NCBI GenBank assembly: GCA_030403585.1
Contig: JAUEPE010000026.1
Span: 23,458 to 87,457, forward strand
Origin: Frankia sp. RB7
GTDB lineage: Bacteria > Pseudomonadota > Alphaproteobacteria > Rhizobiales > Xanthobacteraceae
Direction of reading: 5' to 3'
Length of the DNA stretch: 64,000 nucleotides
The stretch's first letter is position 1. Each line of letters opens with the position of its first letter. Made by a program: the position numbers and the translations under genes. Below are positions 43,191-51,553 of this stretch, piece by piece. The notes under the pieces were generated by a model that did not search any database, had not been told where the DNA came from, and worked only from the letters and a program-made list of their open reading frames with translations.

Positions 43191-44588
43191 ATGGCAAAGG
43201 ATTCCGACCCACTGGCGGACGCCTTCGGCGATAAGGAGACCGGCGGGCTGTTCTCCGGACTTTTGGCCGAGGAAAGCACGTTCGATCGCCGTATGATGTG
43301 GCGGCTGGGCTCGTGGGGCGCGACCGCCGTCGGTGCCGTCGTGATCGCGGTGCTGGCCAATCAGGCCCAACTCGGTTGGCGGCGCGACCAGGTCGCCTCC
43401 GCCGATATTGCCCGCCAGTCCGACCGTCTTCAGGTGTTGACCAAGGAAAGCCAGCTCGAAGCGCGTCGCCTCGCCTCCGCCATCGAGACGCTGAACACGG
43501 ATCGCGACCGGCTCTATTCGCGCGTCACGGTGCTCGAGCAAGGGCTTGATTCGGTCACAGGCGCCATCGCCAAGCAGAGCGCGCCATCGCCACAGGCCCC
43601 TGCGTCGAAGCCGCAGGACACGCCCGTCGCCGCCGCGCAGCCCCTGGCTCCGGATGTCGCACCGGTCGCCTCGACCGCGGCCTCGCTGGTCGACAAGCCG
43701 CGGGCGGGGGCCGGCAAGGACTCCAGAGAAACGTCGAAGGAAACGTCGAAGGAAAGTTCTAAAGACAGTTCGAAAGAGGCTGCGAAGGATCAGCCAAGCG
43801 CGCCGCCGCAGACTGCGGCCGCCGCCTCGCTCGTTCCGCAGTCGCCGATGACGACGCCGGCACTGCCGATCCTTCCGCTGGTGCCATCGAAGTCGATCAT
43901 GGCGCCGCCTGATCCGGCGGCCTCGAAACTGATTCAGCCGGACGTCTCTGAGAAGAAACCCGAGGCGACGCCCGCTCCCACCGAAGTCGCCGCGGCAACA
44001 GCGAAGCCACCTGAGGCAACCGAAGCCGAGTCTTCCGCAATCGCAGTCCAGCAGACGCGCTTTGCCATCGATCTCGGCGGCGCGAACTCGGTCGATGGCC
44101 TGCGCGCACTCTGGCGCGGCCTGAGCAAGTCCAATCCGGAGGTCGCGGCACTTCGGCCGATCATCATGATCAAGGAAGGCAATAACGGCCTCGGGATGCA
44201 GCTTCGTCTCGGTGCCGGCCCCCTGGTCAATGCCGCCGCCGCCGCAAAGCTCTGCGCCGGCCTTGCCGAGAACGACCGCCACTGCGAGACGACAGTGTTC
44301 GACGGCCAGCGCCTGTCGATGCGCGGTGGCGCGGACAAAGGTCAGGACAAGGGCTCAGACAAGAACCAGGACAAGAGCTCGGAAAAGAGTCAGGACTCGG
44401 TGCCGCAAGCCGAAACTGCGCCTGCGCCCGCCGCCAAGCCGGACAAGCACCGCCGCAGCTACTCCTCCAAGCGCTCGTCAAAGCGCGAGGAGCCCGCACC
44501 GACGCCCGCGCCACAGCCGGCAGCGACCGCCGCCAAGCCCGAGACGGCGTCGGCGAGTTCGACGATATCGTCGTTCTTCAGACGGTAG
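43191..44588 (+). CDS. Membrane-anchored low-complexity protein of unknown function
   Basis: 465 residues. A single membrane segment lies at about 45-62 (SWGATAVGAVVIAVLANQ), after a 40-residue cytoplasmic start. A short coiled coil follows (about 75-120, ESQLEARRLASAIETLNTDR). Then come low-complexity Ala/Pro-rich stretches with two charged repeats, SKETSKESSKDSSKEAAKD (about 182-202) and DKGSDKNQDKSSEKSQDS (about 383-402). Between them residues 285-375 look globular (DLGGANSVDGLRALWRGLSK, LRLGAGPLVNAAAAAKLC, HCETTVFDGQRLS) and recall SPOR-like or similar peptidoglycan-associated repeats; not assigned. Conserved in close relatives as far as I recall. Confidence 0.75.
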   Translation: MAKDSDPLADAFGDKETGGLFSGLLAEESTFDRRMMWRLGSWGATAVGAVVIAVLANQAQLGWRRDQVASADIARQSDRLQVLTKESQLEARRLASAIETLNTDRDRLYSRVTVLEQGLDSVTGAIAKQSAPSPQAPASKPQDTPVAAAQPLAPDVAPVASTAASLVDKPRAGAGKDSRETSKETSKESSKDSSKEAAKDQPSAPPQTAAAASLVPQSPMTTPALPILPLVPSKSIMAPPDPAASKLIQPDVSEKKPEATPAPTEVAAATAKPPEATEAESSAIAVQQTRFAIDLGGANSVDGLRALWRGLSKSNPEVAALRPIIMIKEGNNGLGMQLRLGAGPLVNAAAAAKLCAGLAENDRHCETTVFDGQRLSMRGGADKGQDKGSDKNQDKSSEKSQDSVPQAETAPAPAAKPDKHRRSYSSKRSSKREEPAPTPAPQPAATAAKPETASASSTISSFFRR

Positions 44589-44643
44589 GACGATCAGGGC
44601 TTCTGATTGAAGCGCGGGGGCATCGACATGCCAAGCCGCGCCG

Positions 44644-44733
44644 CTAAAGAACCGCCATCAATTGGCTGATCTTGATCGCCGCGCAGACGATCATACCCCA
44701 AAGCGCGAAATTGATCTGCAACGCCTCAGCCAT
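44644..44733 (-). CDS. 29-residue predicted membrane peptide
   Basis: On the minus strand the ATG at 44733 opens a 29-residue frame: MAEALQINFALWGMIVCAAI, then KISQLMAVL, and a TAG stop. It is one hydrophobic helix with an acidic start. GGGGAC lies seven bases before the ATG as a possible ribosome-binding site. It is the only coding-like signal in the 385-base gap between the 465-residue gene and the 126-residue gene. No homologue could be checked; very short hydrophobic peptides of this type are often missed in annotation. Confidence 0.45.
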   Translation of the reverse strand: MAEALQINFALWGMIVCAAIKISQLMAVL

Positions 44734-44973
44734 TGCCGTCCCCGCTCGTGTCCTCGCAGTCGCGTTCTTGAACGACGTGATCTGCTCCTGATCGGATCAG
44801 TAATCACGCCCACGCTTCGAGTCGAATCTGAGGCAAGGTCCGCAAATTCGCAATTCCGTATCGCTACGGTTCACTGCCGCAAATGAATGCAGCGGATCGA
44901 GCGGTGGCTTCGCAGTGCAAAAATCCGCGCTCCCCCTGTTGCTCCCTCCCGCCATCCCGACCATATTGCGCCC

Positions 44974-45354
44974 ATGACAAAAAAGCCGTTTCGCCTCACG
45001 CCCTATCAGGTCCAGTTTCTCATCGTCGTCGGTTTCGTCACCGTCGGTTGGGCGCTCTATGTGCGCTATCTCGCCGTCGAGTTCTCGCAGGTGGCGCTCG
45101 CATGCGATGCCGGCTTGCAGACCATGATCTGCAAGGCGCGCTCGGTATCGACGTCGCTGTTCAAGAATTCGGTGTTCGGCATCGTCGCACTGGTGATCGC
45201 GACGCTGAATCTGATGCGGCCTTCGATCGTGCTGCTCACGCTGGGCGTGGTCGCCGCCGGCCTCGGCATCGTGCTCTACAACATCGTGCTGTCGGGCCTG
45301 GCGATCGGCCTGCTCATCCTTGGCTTTGCTCGGCCCGCGCCCGCCACAGCGTGA
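44974..45354 (+). CDS. Small integral membrane protein
   Basis: 126 residues from the ATG at 44974 (MTKKPFRLTPYQVQF). Three or four hydrophobic segments: QVQFLIVVGFVTVGWALYV (about 12-30), NSVFGIVALVIATLNLM (about 66-82) and VLLTLGVVAAGLGIVLYNIV then GLAIGLLILGFA. The loop between the first two holds two cysteines (ACDAGLQTMICKARS). Function unknown. Its 3' end overlaps the 3' end of the convergent ndvC gene by 41 bases. Confidence 0.78.
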   Translation: MTKKPFRLTPYQVQFLIVVGFVTVGWALYVRYLAVEFSQVALACDAGLQTMICKARSVSTSLFKNSVFGIVALVIATLNLMRPSIVLLTLGVVAAGLGIVLYNIVLSGLAIGLLILGFARPAPATA

Positions 45355-46978
45355 ACGCGAACAAGAGATAGATCGCGCAGGTCCACATCGCCTGCCAGTT
45401 GTCGCGGCCTTCGTTGAGGACCACGTAGACGGCCGACAGCGCCAGCAGCCCTGCGAACACCGCTTCCGCGATCGGGCGCACGCCGATCTGCGGGCGGTTC
45501 AGCATCAACAGTGCGAACGGCACCACCGCCATCGTCAGCGAGGCATAGGGGAAGTCGCGGTAGCGCGGATCGAACACGAAGCCGAGCGCGGTCTCGGCCG
45601 CGATCACCGCCGTCACCGCCAGGGTCAGGCCCAGTACGGCGGAGAGTTTTGACCATTTCCGTCCTTCGCGCGGACCGAGCAGGTCGACGAAGCTCGGCAG
45701 ATTGCGGCCGATGACGAGCGCCTGCGCGCAGAAGATCGGTGAGAAAATGCCGGCAAGCAGCAGCGCGCCCCATTGCAGCCAGCCGCCCCAGCCATAGCTT
45801 TCGTAAAGCATCTTGTCGGCGGCGATCCCGAGCAGGATGCCCGCCGATGTCGCGGAGATGCCGACGCCGAGCCAGGCCGAGAATCGCGGCGTCCAGGGCC
45901 GGCGGCGCAGCGTGATGCCGGCCACTGCGAACACCAGCACGCTGAGGACCATGCCGGCGCCCATATACCATTTCCAGAACGGGAAATTGCTGATCGGCTC
46001 ACCCGGCGGATATTTCAGCTGGCGCCGCACGGAATCGATCAGGCCCCAATAGCCGCCGACGGTGCCTTCGAGCCGCCGCTTCCACGGCTGGTCATAGGCC
46101 TCGATCAAATTGACGCGAAACTTCTGCGCCTTCGCGAGCCCCAGGATTTCCGAGACGACGCGTGCCTGGTTGGTGCGTGACGGCAGCGCGCCCTCGCGCA
46201 TGCGGCCTTCGCTCGGCCAGCCGGTCTCGCCGATCAGGATCTCCTTCTCCGGAAACGCCACCGCCATGCGCTCGCGGATCGCCTCGACATGGGACGCCGC
46301 GAACTTCGCCTTCACCGGCATATCCTCCCAATAAGGCAGGATGTGAATCGTGACGAAGTCGACGGCGTCATAGACCTCGCGGTTCTTCAGCCAGTATTCC
46401 CAGACGTCGGCATAGGTCACGGGCACGGTGACCTGCGCCTTCACCGAACGGATGATCGCGGTGAGGTCCGACGTCGTCATCTCTCCGCGCAGCAACACCT
46501 CGTTGCCGACGACGAGCGCGGAGATGGTGTCGGGTAATTCCTTGGTGAGGCGAACCGCGGTCGCGACTTGCGCAAAATTCTTGGCGCGGTTGCTGCCGAG
46601 CCAGATGCCCTGGATCACTTTCAGCCCGCCGATCTTCGCTGCCACCGCCGGCACCTGGTCGAGCCCGTTCTCGATCGAATAGGTGCGGACGCAGTCGGTG
46701 ATCTGCTTGAGCTGGCGCAAGTCCTGCTCGAGCTGGTCGGCCTCGATATGGGTCCATTCGTTCAGCGGCGTCTGCTCGCCGCGGAACGGCGCGTAGGACA
46801 CGCATTGGACCTTGTCATTGGGATCGATGGGGGCGCGCGCGAGCGTGATCGGTGTGGCAAGCCACCACCACACGGCAGCAATCGCACAGAGGGAGACGAG
46901 CAGGAGCGCCAATGGCGTACGAAGTGAAATCGGTTCCGTCCTCCGCGAGGGTCCGTCGATTACCTGCTCGCACGCCAT
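45314..46978 (-). CDS. ndvC: Cyclic beta-glucan synthesis protein NdvC (GH17-type glucosyltransferase with membrane domain)
   Basis: 554 residues, about 62 kDa, the size given for Bradyrhizobium japonicum NdvC. The N-terminal membrane segment (about 22-40) anchors a GH17 domain: VVGNEVLLRGEMTTSDL carries the proton-donor Glu and LIGETGWPSEGRM the nucleophile Glu. About six further membrane segments fill the C-terminal 220 residues. In B. japonicum NdvC is needed for the beta-1,6 linkages of periplasmic cyclic beta-(1,3),(1,6)-glucans. ndvB lies nearby in the opposite direction with one small gene between. I recognise the pair by size, domain order and arrangement. Confidence 0.87.
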   Translation of the reverse strand: MACEQVIDGPSRRTEPISLRTPLALLLVSLCAIAAVWWWLATPITLARAPIDPNDKVQCVSYAPFRGEQTPLNEWTHIEADQLEQDLRQLKQITDCVRTYSIENGLDQVPAVAAKIGGLKVIQGIWLGSNRAKNFAQVATAVRLTKELPDTISALVVGNEVLLRGEMTTSDLTAIIRSVKAQVTVPVTYADVWEYWLKNREVYDAVDFVTIHILPYWEDMPVKAKFAASHVEAIRERMAVAFPEKEILIGETGWPSEGRMREGALPSRTNQARVVSEILGLAKAQKFRVNLIEAYDQPWKRRLEGTVGGYWGLIDSVRRQLKYPPGEPISNFPFWKWYMGAGMVLSVLVFAVAGITLRRRPWTPRFSAWLGVGISATSAGILLGIAADKMLYESYGWGGWLQWGALLLAGIFSPIFCAQALVIGRNLPSFVDLLGPREGRKWSKLSAVLGLTLAVTAVIAAETALGFVFDPRYRDFPYASLTMAVVPFALLMLNRPQIGVRPIAEAVFAGLLALSAVYVVLNEGRDNWQAMWTCAIYLLFAFTLWRARAEQSQG

Positions 46979-47203
46979 CTGCCAAGGGGGGGCCGCTGGC
47001 GACGCACTCGCTCTCCCCGGCGAATTGGCCGGCGGCCGTTCGACCGGGCCTTAGGATCGTGACTTTGCTGGACAAAAATCCAATTACAGGTCATTGGATT
47101 TTGCGGGACTTTTCCGCCGCATTGGAGACCCATTTGGACGCCATCACGTCGGCGTCCGCGAGGTTCTCCCGCGCGGGCGGACGGCTGAGATATTGGGGAA
47201 TTC

Positions 47204-47794
47204 ATGCGGCGACGGGTGTTCGAGTTACGAAATGCGGTCCTGCGGCAGTTCGCCGCCACCTTGGCCGTGACCTCCCTTGTCCTCCTGGCCGGCCTCGGTG
47301 CCGCCACCGCCCAGAGCGGAACGCCGACCCCGGATCAAGGCAAGCAGCCGGCGGCACAGGCCACCGAAGCTGCCAAGGATGCCAACCAGAAGCGGACTGA
47401 CGAGTTCGCCGAAGCTGCCCGCACCATTAATGGCCCGGCCGGCAATCCCGAATGCGTCTGGCTCGGCCGTCGCGCGGTTCAGTTGATGTACAGGGACGAC
47501 CTCGATACCGCCTTCCGCCACATCGATCTTTACGACCGCTTCGGCTGCCCCGGCGGTCACATCCAGGCCGCCTTCCGCTGCCTGACCCGCTTCCTCACCC
47601 AGATCGACGACAAGGTCCCGAACAGCCTGAATAATCTAACCCAGGCCTGCTGGATCAACCCGGCTGCGCAGCCGCAGCAGACAGCCGCGGCCGCCTCACC
47701 ATCGCCCGCACCGACCAACGGCAATTCGCAGCCCCCCCAGCCGGCCGCGAGCCCCGCGCCTGCGGCAAGCCCGACGCCCGCCCCCCAGAAATAG
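47204..47794 (+). CDS. Small exported protein between ndvC and ndvB
   Basis: 196 residues with a signal peptide (about 1-36, RQFAATLAVTSLVLLAGLGA then TAQS). The mature core has three to four cysteines (PECVWLGRRAVQLMYRDD, RFGCPGGHIQAAFRCL, ACWINPA) and a TPR-like helical pattern; the C-terminal 50 residues are Pro/Ala/Gln-rich. It precedes ndvB on the same strand by 220 bases. In B. japonicum a third glucan gene, ndvD, is reported at this locus. This gene is in a suitable position but I cannot confirm it is ndvD. A role in cyclic glucan synthesis or export is plausible. Confidence 0.72.
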   Translation: MRRRVFELRNAVLRQFAATLAVTSLVLLAGLGAATAQSGTPTPDQGKQPAAQATEAAKDANQKRTDEFAEAARTINGPAGNPECVWLGRRAVQLMYRDDLDTAFRHIDLYDRFGCPGGHIQAAFRCLTRFLTQIDDKVPNSLNNLTQACWINPAAQPQQTAAAASPSPAPTNGNSQPPQPAASPAPAASPTPAPQK

Positions 47795-48016
47795 TGGCGA
47801 TCGCTTCAGCCTCCGTTCAGGAACGATCGGCGATAGCAACTGACGGCACTGCCGCGCGTTGACTGGACCGGACAAGGCCATGCCCTGATAAGGACATGAG
47901 GCCATGACAGTTGAGAAACCGCGCGGCAGAGGTATGCTCCCTTTGCCGCGGACTTGGTCGGATCTCGGGGTCGGATCCGCTTCCCTGCCCCCTCAGCCCC
48001 TTTTGGTTTAGCCGCG

Positions 48017-50677
48017 ATGCGCGTTGTCGCCGCCGTTCTGTTGCTCGTGTCCGTGCTCCACGCCGGCCTCTGGGGAGTCCTGCGCGACAGGGAACCCGCG
48101 CCCGACTTCAAGGGCCTGCTGCCCAGCCTGTCTTATACGCCGTTCGAACCGGGACATATTGTCGACAACAACGTCGACCCCGACAAGATACGTGCCGATC
48201 TGAAAAAGCTCTCGACCCTCACGCGCGCGATCCGATCGTACTCGGCGACGGAAGGCAACGAATTGGTGCCGCCGATCGCCGCGGAGTTCGGGCTCAAAGT
48301 CACGGTCGGAGCCTGGATCGGCAAGGATCCTGAGCGCAACGAACGGGAGATCAAGGCTGCCATCGCGCTCGCGCGCAAGAACAGCAACGTGAATGGCGTC
48401 GTGGTCGGCAACGAGGTGATCTATCGCGGCGAGCAGAAGGTCGAAGACCTCATCGAGATGATCAAGCAGGTGAAGAGCGCGGTCCGCGTGCCCGTCACCA
48501 CCGGCGAGATCTGGAACATCTGGCGCGACAATCCCGACCTCGGCTCCAATGTCGATTTCATCGCCGCCCACGTGCTGCCCTATTGGGAAAATTTCCGCTC
48601 GGACCAGGCAGTCGATCAGGCCGTGGACCGCTACAACCTTTTGCGCAACCAGTTCCCGGGCAAACGCATCGTCATCGCCGAATTCGGCTGGCCGAGCGCG
48701 GGCTATAACTTGCGAAACGCCGACCCCGGTCCGTTCCAGCAGGCACTCACGCTGCGCAATTTCGTCGGCCGCGCCGAAGCGCTTGGAATGGACTACAACA
48801 TCGTCGAGGCGATCGATCAGCCCTGGAAGTACTTTGAGGGCGGCGTCGGTCCGTACTGGGGCATCCTCAACGCCAGCCGCGAGCCGAAATTCGCCTGGAC
48901 CGGCCCGGTCGAGAATCCCGACTATTGGAAGCTGATGACGATCGCGCTGCTGGTCGGCGTCCTCTTGTCGCTTCCGATCCTGCGGCTGGAGCAGCCGACC
49001 GCCAAGCAGGCGTTTCTGCTGTCGGCCACCGCCAACGGCGTCGGCGCCTGGGCCGCGACCGTATTCGCGTTCTGGAACGGGCACTATTTCCTCTTCGGCT
49101 CCGCCTTCGCGCTGACGCTCGGCATGATACTTCTTGTTCCTCTCGTCCTCATCGCGATGGCCCGCATCGACGAAATCGCGGCCGTCGCCTTCGGCCGGCC
49201 ACCGCAGCGGCTGCTCGCCAAGGGCAAGCCGATCGAGAACGTGCCGGAGAATTACTGCCCGAAGGTCTCGATCCACATCCCCGCTTATTTCGAGCCGGTC
49301 GAGATGTTGAAGCAGACGCTCGATGCGCTGTCGCGGCTCGACTATCCGAACTACGAATGCGTGGTCATCATCAACAACACGCCGGATCCCGCATTCTGGC
49401 AGCCGATCCAGGACCACTGCCGTGCGCTCGGTGAACGCTTCAAGTTCATCAACGCCGAGAAGGTGAAGGGCTTCAAGGCCGGCGCGTTGCGCATCGCCAT
49501 GGACCGCACCGCCGTCGATGCCGAGATCATCGGCATTCTCGATGCCGACTATGTCGTCGAGCCCGACTGGCTGAAGGATCTCGTGCCCGCCTTCGCCGAC
49601 CCGAGCGTCGGCCTGGTGCAGGCGCCGCAGGAGCACCGCGACGGCGATCTGTCGATCATGCACTACATCATGAACGGCGAATATGCCGGCTTCTTCGACA
49701 TCGGCATGGTCCAGCGCAACGAGCTCAACGCCGTCATCGTGCACGGCACGATGTGCCTGATCCGCCGTGCCGCGATGGACATGGCCGGCGGCTGGTCGAG
49801 CGACACGATCTGCGAAGATTCGGATCTCGGGCTCGCGATCCAGGAGCTCGGCTGGACCACCCATTACACCCGCCACCGCTACGGCCAGGGCCTGCTGCCC
49901 GACACCTACGAGGCCTTCAAGAAGCAGCGTCACCGCTGGGCCTATGGCGGCCTCCAGATCGTGAAGAAGCACTGGCGGCAGTTCCTGCCCGGACGGAGCC
50001 GGCTGACGCCCGACCAGAAGCGCGAATATGGTCTCGGCTGGCTGAACTGGCTGGGTGCCGAAAGCCTCGGCGTGGTCGTGGCGCTGCTCAACCTCATCTG
50101 GGTGCCTATCGTCGCCTTTGCCGACATCGCCATTCCCGACAAGATTCTGACGCTGCCGATCATCGGCGCCTTCATCGTCTCGCTCGCGCACTTCCTGTCG
50201 ATGTATCGCGCGCGCGTCGCGATCAAGCCGGGCCAGATGCTGGGCGCCATGATCGCCGCGATGAGCGTGCAATGGACGGTGTCGCGCGCGGTCGCGCAAG
50301 GACTGATCACCGAGCACATCGCGTTCGCGCGCACCTCCAAGGGCGGCCTGTCCAGCATGTCGATCGAGTTCCAGGCGTTCTGGGAAGCCGTGATCGGCGC
50401 CCTGCTCCTGATCGGCTCAGGCGTGCTGATCGCCTCCAACAGTTTCAGGCAGATCACCGAGATCTACATCTTCGCCGGCGTGCTGGTGCTGCAGAGCCTG
50501 CCGTTCCTGGCCGCGGTCGCGATTGCGATCCTTGAGCTCAGCCGCATCAACTCGTTCCAGTTCTGGCGCGACAGCGCGATCCGCACCGCCGAGCTGATCG
50601 GCCTGCGCCCCGTCACCCTGCCGGCGCCCGGCAACGCGCAGCCGGTGCCGAGCGAGGTGCGGCAGGAGGCGAACTGA
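48017..50677 (+). CDS. ndvB: Cyclic beta-(1,3)-glucan synthase NdvB (GH17 + GT2 fusion)
   Basis: 886 residues from the ATG at 48017. N-terminal GH17-like domain: VVGNEVIYRGEQ (Glu133) and VIAEFGWPSAG (Glu222) hold the two catalytic glutamates. Two or more membrane segments follow (about 310-390). Then comes a processive GT2 glycosyltransferase: GILDADYVVEPDW (DxD, Asp509/Asp511), ICEDSDLGLAI and KQRHRWAYG (QxxRW at 637-641). The C-terminus has about four membrane segments. It polymerises UDP-glucose into beta-1,3-glucan at the inner membrane, which the GH17 domains are thought to cyclise or branch with NdvC. In B. japonicum ndvB mutants nodulate ineffectively. The longer frame from 47954 is not supported. 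Confidence 0.9.
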   Translation: MRVVAAVLLLVSVLHAGLWGVLRDREPAPDFKGLLPSLSYTPFEPGHIVDNNVDPDKIRADLKKLSTLTRAIRSYSATEGNELVPPIAAEFGLKVTVGAWIGKDPERNEREIKAAIALARKNSNVNGVVVGNEVIYRGEQKVEDLIEMIKQVKSAVRVPVTTGEIWNIWRDNPDLGSNVDFIAAHVLPYWENFRSDQAVDQAVDRYNLLRNQFPGKRIVIAEFGWPSAGYNLRNADPGPFQQALTLRNFVGRAEALGMDYNIVEAIDQPWKYFEGGVGPYWGILNASREPKFAWTGPVENPDYWKLMTIALLVGVLLSLPILRLEQPTAKQAFLLSATANGVGAWAATVFAFWNGHYFLFGSAFALTLGMILLVPLVLIAMARIDEIAAVAFGRPPQRLLAKGKPIENVPENYCPKVSIHIPAYFEPVEMLKQTLDALSRLDYPNYECVVIINNTPDPAFWQPIQDHCRALGERFKFINAEKVKGFKAGALRIAMDRTAVDAEIIGILDADYVVEPDWLKDLVPAFADPSVGLVQAPQEHRDGDLSIMHYIMNGEYAGFFDIGMVQRNELNAVIVHGTMCLIRRAAMDMAGGWSSDTICEDSDLGLAIQELGWTTHYTRHRYGQGLLPDTYEAFKKQRHRWAYGGLQIVKKHWRQFLPGRSRLTPDQKREYGLGWLNWLGAESLGVVVALLNLIWVPIVAFADIAIPDKILTLPIIGAFIVSLAHFLSMYRARVAIKPGQMLGAMIAAMSVQWTVSRAVAQGLITEHIAFARTSKGGLSSMSIEFQAFWEAVIGALLLIGSGVLIASNSFRQITEIYIFAGVLVLQSLPFLAAVAIAILELSRINSFQFWRDSAIRTAELIGLRPVTLPAPGNAQPVPSEVRQEAN

Positions 50678-50821
50678 CTTCGACGTGGATGACGGCCGCC
50701 AATCAAGTTGAAAATCCCGGGCTAAGCAACGGAAACCTTGGATGAATCCCCGCCTCTGGCGCGATCTTCGGCCGCCGCGCGCGCTATTGACCTCAGCGCC
50801 TCATCCCCCTACACAGCGCGG

Positions 50822-50890
50822 GCCGAAAGCATGATCCGGAAACAGCCGTTTTCCCGCAGCGCTTCAGTCAAACGCGGCGGCAAGACATGC
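50822..50890. repeat. Dispersed Rhizobiales intergenic repeat fragment
   Basis: The stretch around GAAAGCATGATCCGGAAAC and the following CCGTTTTCCCGC is a piece of a short intergenic repeat seen many times in rhizobial genomes (from memory). It lies between ndvB and tRNA-Lys. The rest of that 270-base gap shows no gene. Confidence 0.4.
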
Positions 50891-50948
50891 TTTTCCAAAT
50901 GACCGAAGACGATGGCTATCGATTTCTTAAAGCCATCAGCGGCCATGG

Positions 50949-51024
50949 GAGCGCGTAGCTCAGCCGGTAGAGCACGTGACTTTTAATCACGGGGTCCTGG
51001 GTTCGAGCCCCAGCGCGCTCACCA
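50949..51024 (+). tRNA. tRNA-Lys (anticodon TTT)
   Basis: The 76 bases fold as a complete cloverleaf: acceptor GAGCGCG/CGCGCTC, D-arm GCTCAGCCGGTAGAGC, anticodon stem CGTGA/TCACG with loop CTTTTAA (anticodon TTT), T-arm CTGGG-TTCGAGC-CCCAG, discriminator A and an encoded CCA end. It is the last clearly core feature before the composition changes; its 3' end is a typical integration target for phage-type integrases. Confidence 0.97.
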
Positions 51025-51126
51025 AGCAAAATCAATAACTTAAGTGAAAAAAATAAACTGCGGGGCGTATGGTTCAGGCGAGCGTGCACACTTTGTGCAC
51101 ACCGGCCAGGAGCGCTGTTTGTTTGG

Positions 51127-51309
51127 TCACAACGTCGCTTTTGTTTCATGCTTGCGTCCCACGTTCTCTTGGGAGGGCCTTGCGACACGCGTTCGTTCAG
51201 CTGACGCTTGCACCGCGCTTCCGGTCGGTTTCGCGGGGCAGTGTTTGGCCTCGGCCAGCGTGCTGTGGCCGAGCGAGCGCGACCACGTCGCGGTCGAGCA
51301 GACCGGCAT
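51127..51309 (-). pseudogene. Remnant of a phage-type integrase C-terminus
   Basis: The minus-strand frame reads SRSLGHSTLAEAKHCPAKPT followed by ...ASAERTRVARPSQ. This closely resembles the end of rhizobial tyrosine integrases, where 'LGHsTLAEAqrYtreAdq' contains the final catalytic His and Tyr. Here the Tyr position reads Cys or is lost and the frame is open only briefly, so the gene is broken. Palindromes GTGCACA-CTT-TGTGCAC (51084-51100) and GCACATTTGTGC (51364-51375) flank it, and CCGCGTC-TTT-GACGCGG (51425-51441) follows. The remaining bases to 51,553 contain no gene I can support. Confidence 0.55.
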
Positions 51310-51553
51310 TAACGATCAGACGGCTCAGCGTCGTCTGGAGTCCTGGCACAATTGGTCCACAGCGCACATTTGTGCACCAAATAGCGGTATAAATCTCGAT
51401 CTTCGAGGCATGATGGGGACTCTTCCGCGTCTTTGACGCGGGAACGAGACTTTCGGCGGACCCTATTCGTCTTGCTGCTGGCTGGCATTACACGGCGCCC
51501 CAACTCGGTGCTACCCTCAAACTCAAAGATTCGAGACTAGGAGTGTTCCGCAC

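Noticed and set aside
48008..50317. 769-residue frame on the minus strand opposite ndvB
   Set aside because: Antisense shadow of ndvB; its composition (Asp, Arg, His-rich) and the intact NdvB motifs on the plus strand exclude it.
51084..51376. GTGCAC palindromes as a CRISPR-like or plasmid iteron array
   Set aside because: Only two imperfect copies 280 bases apart with no regular spacing; more likely incidental to the integrase remnant.
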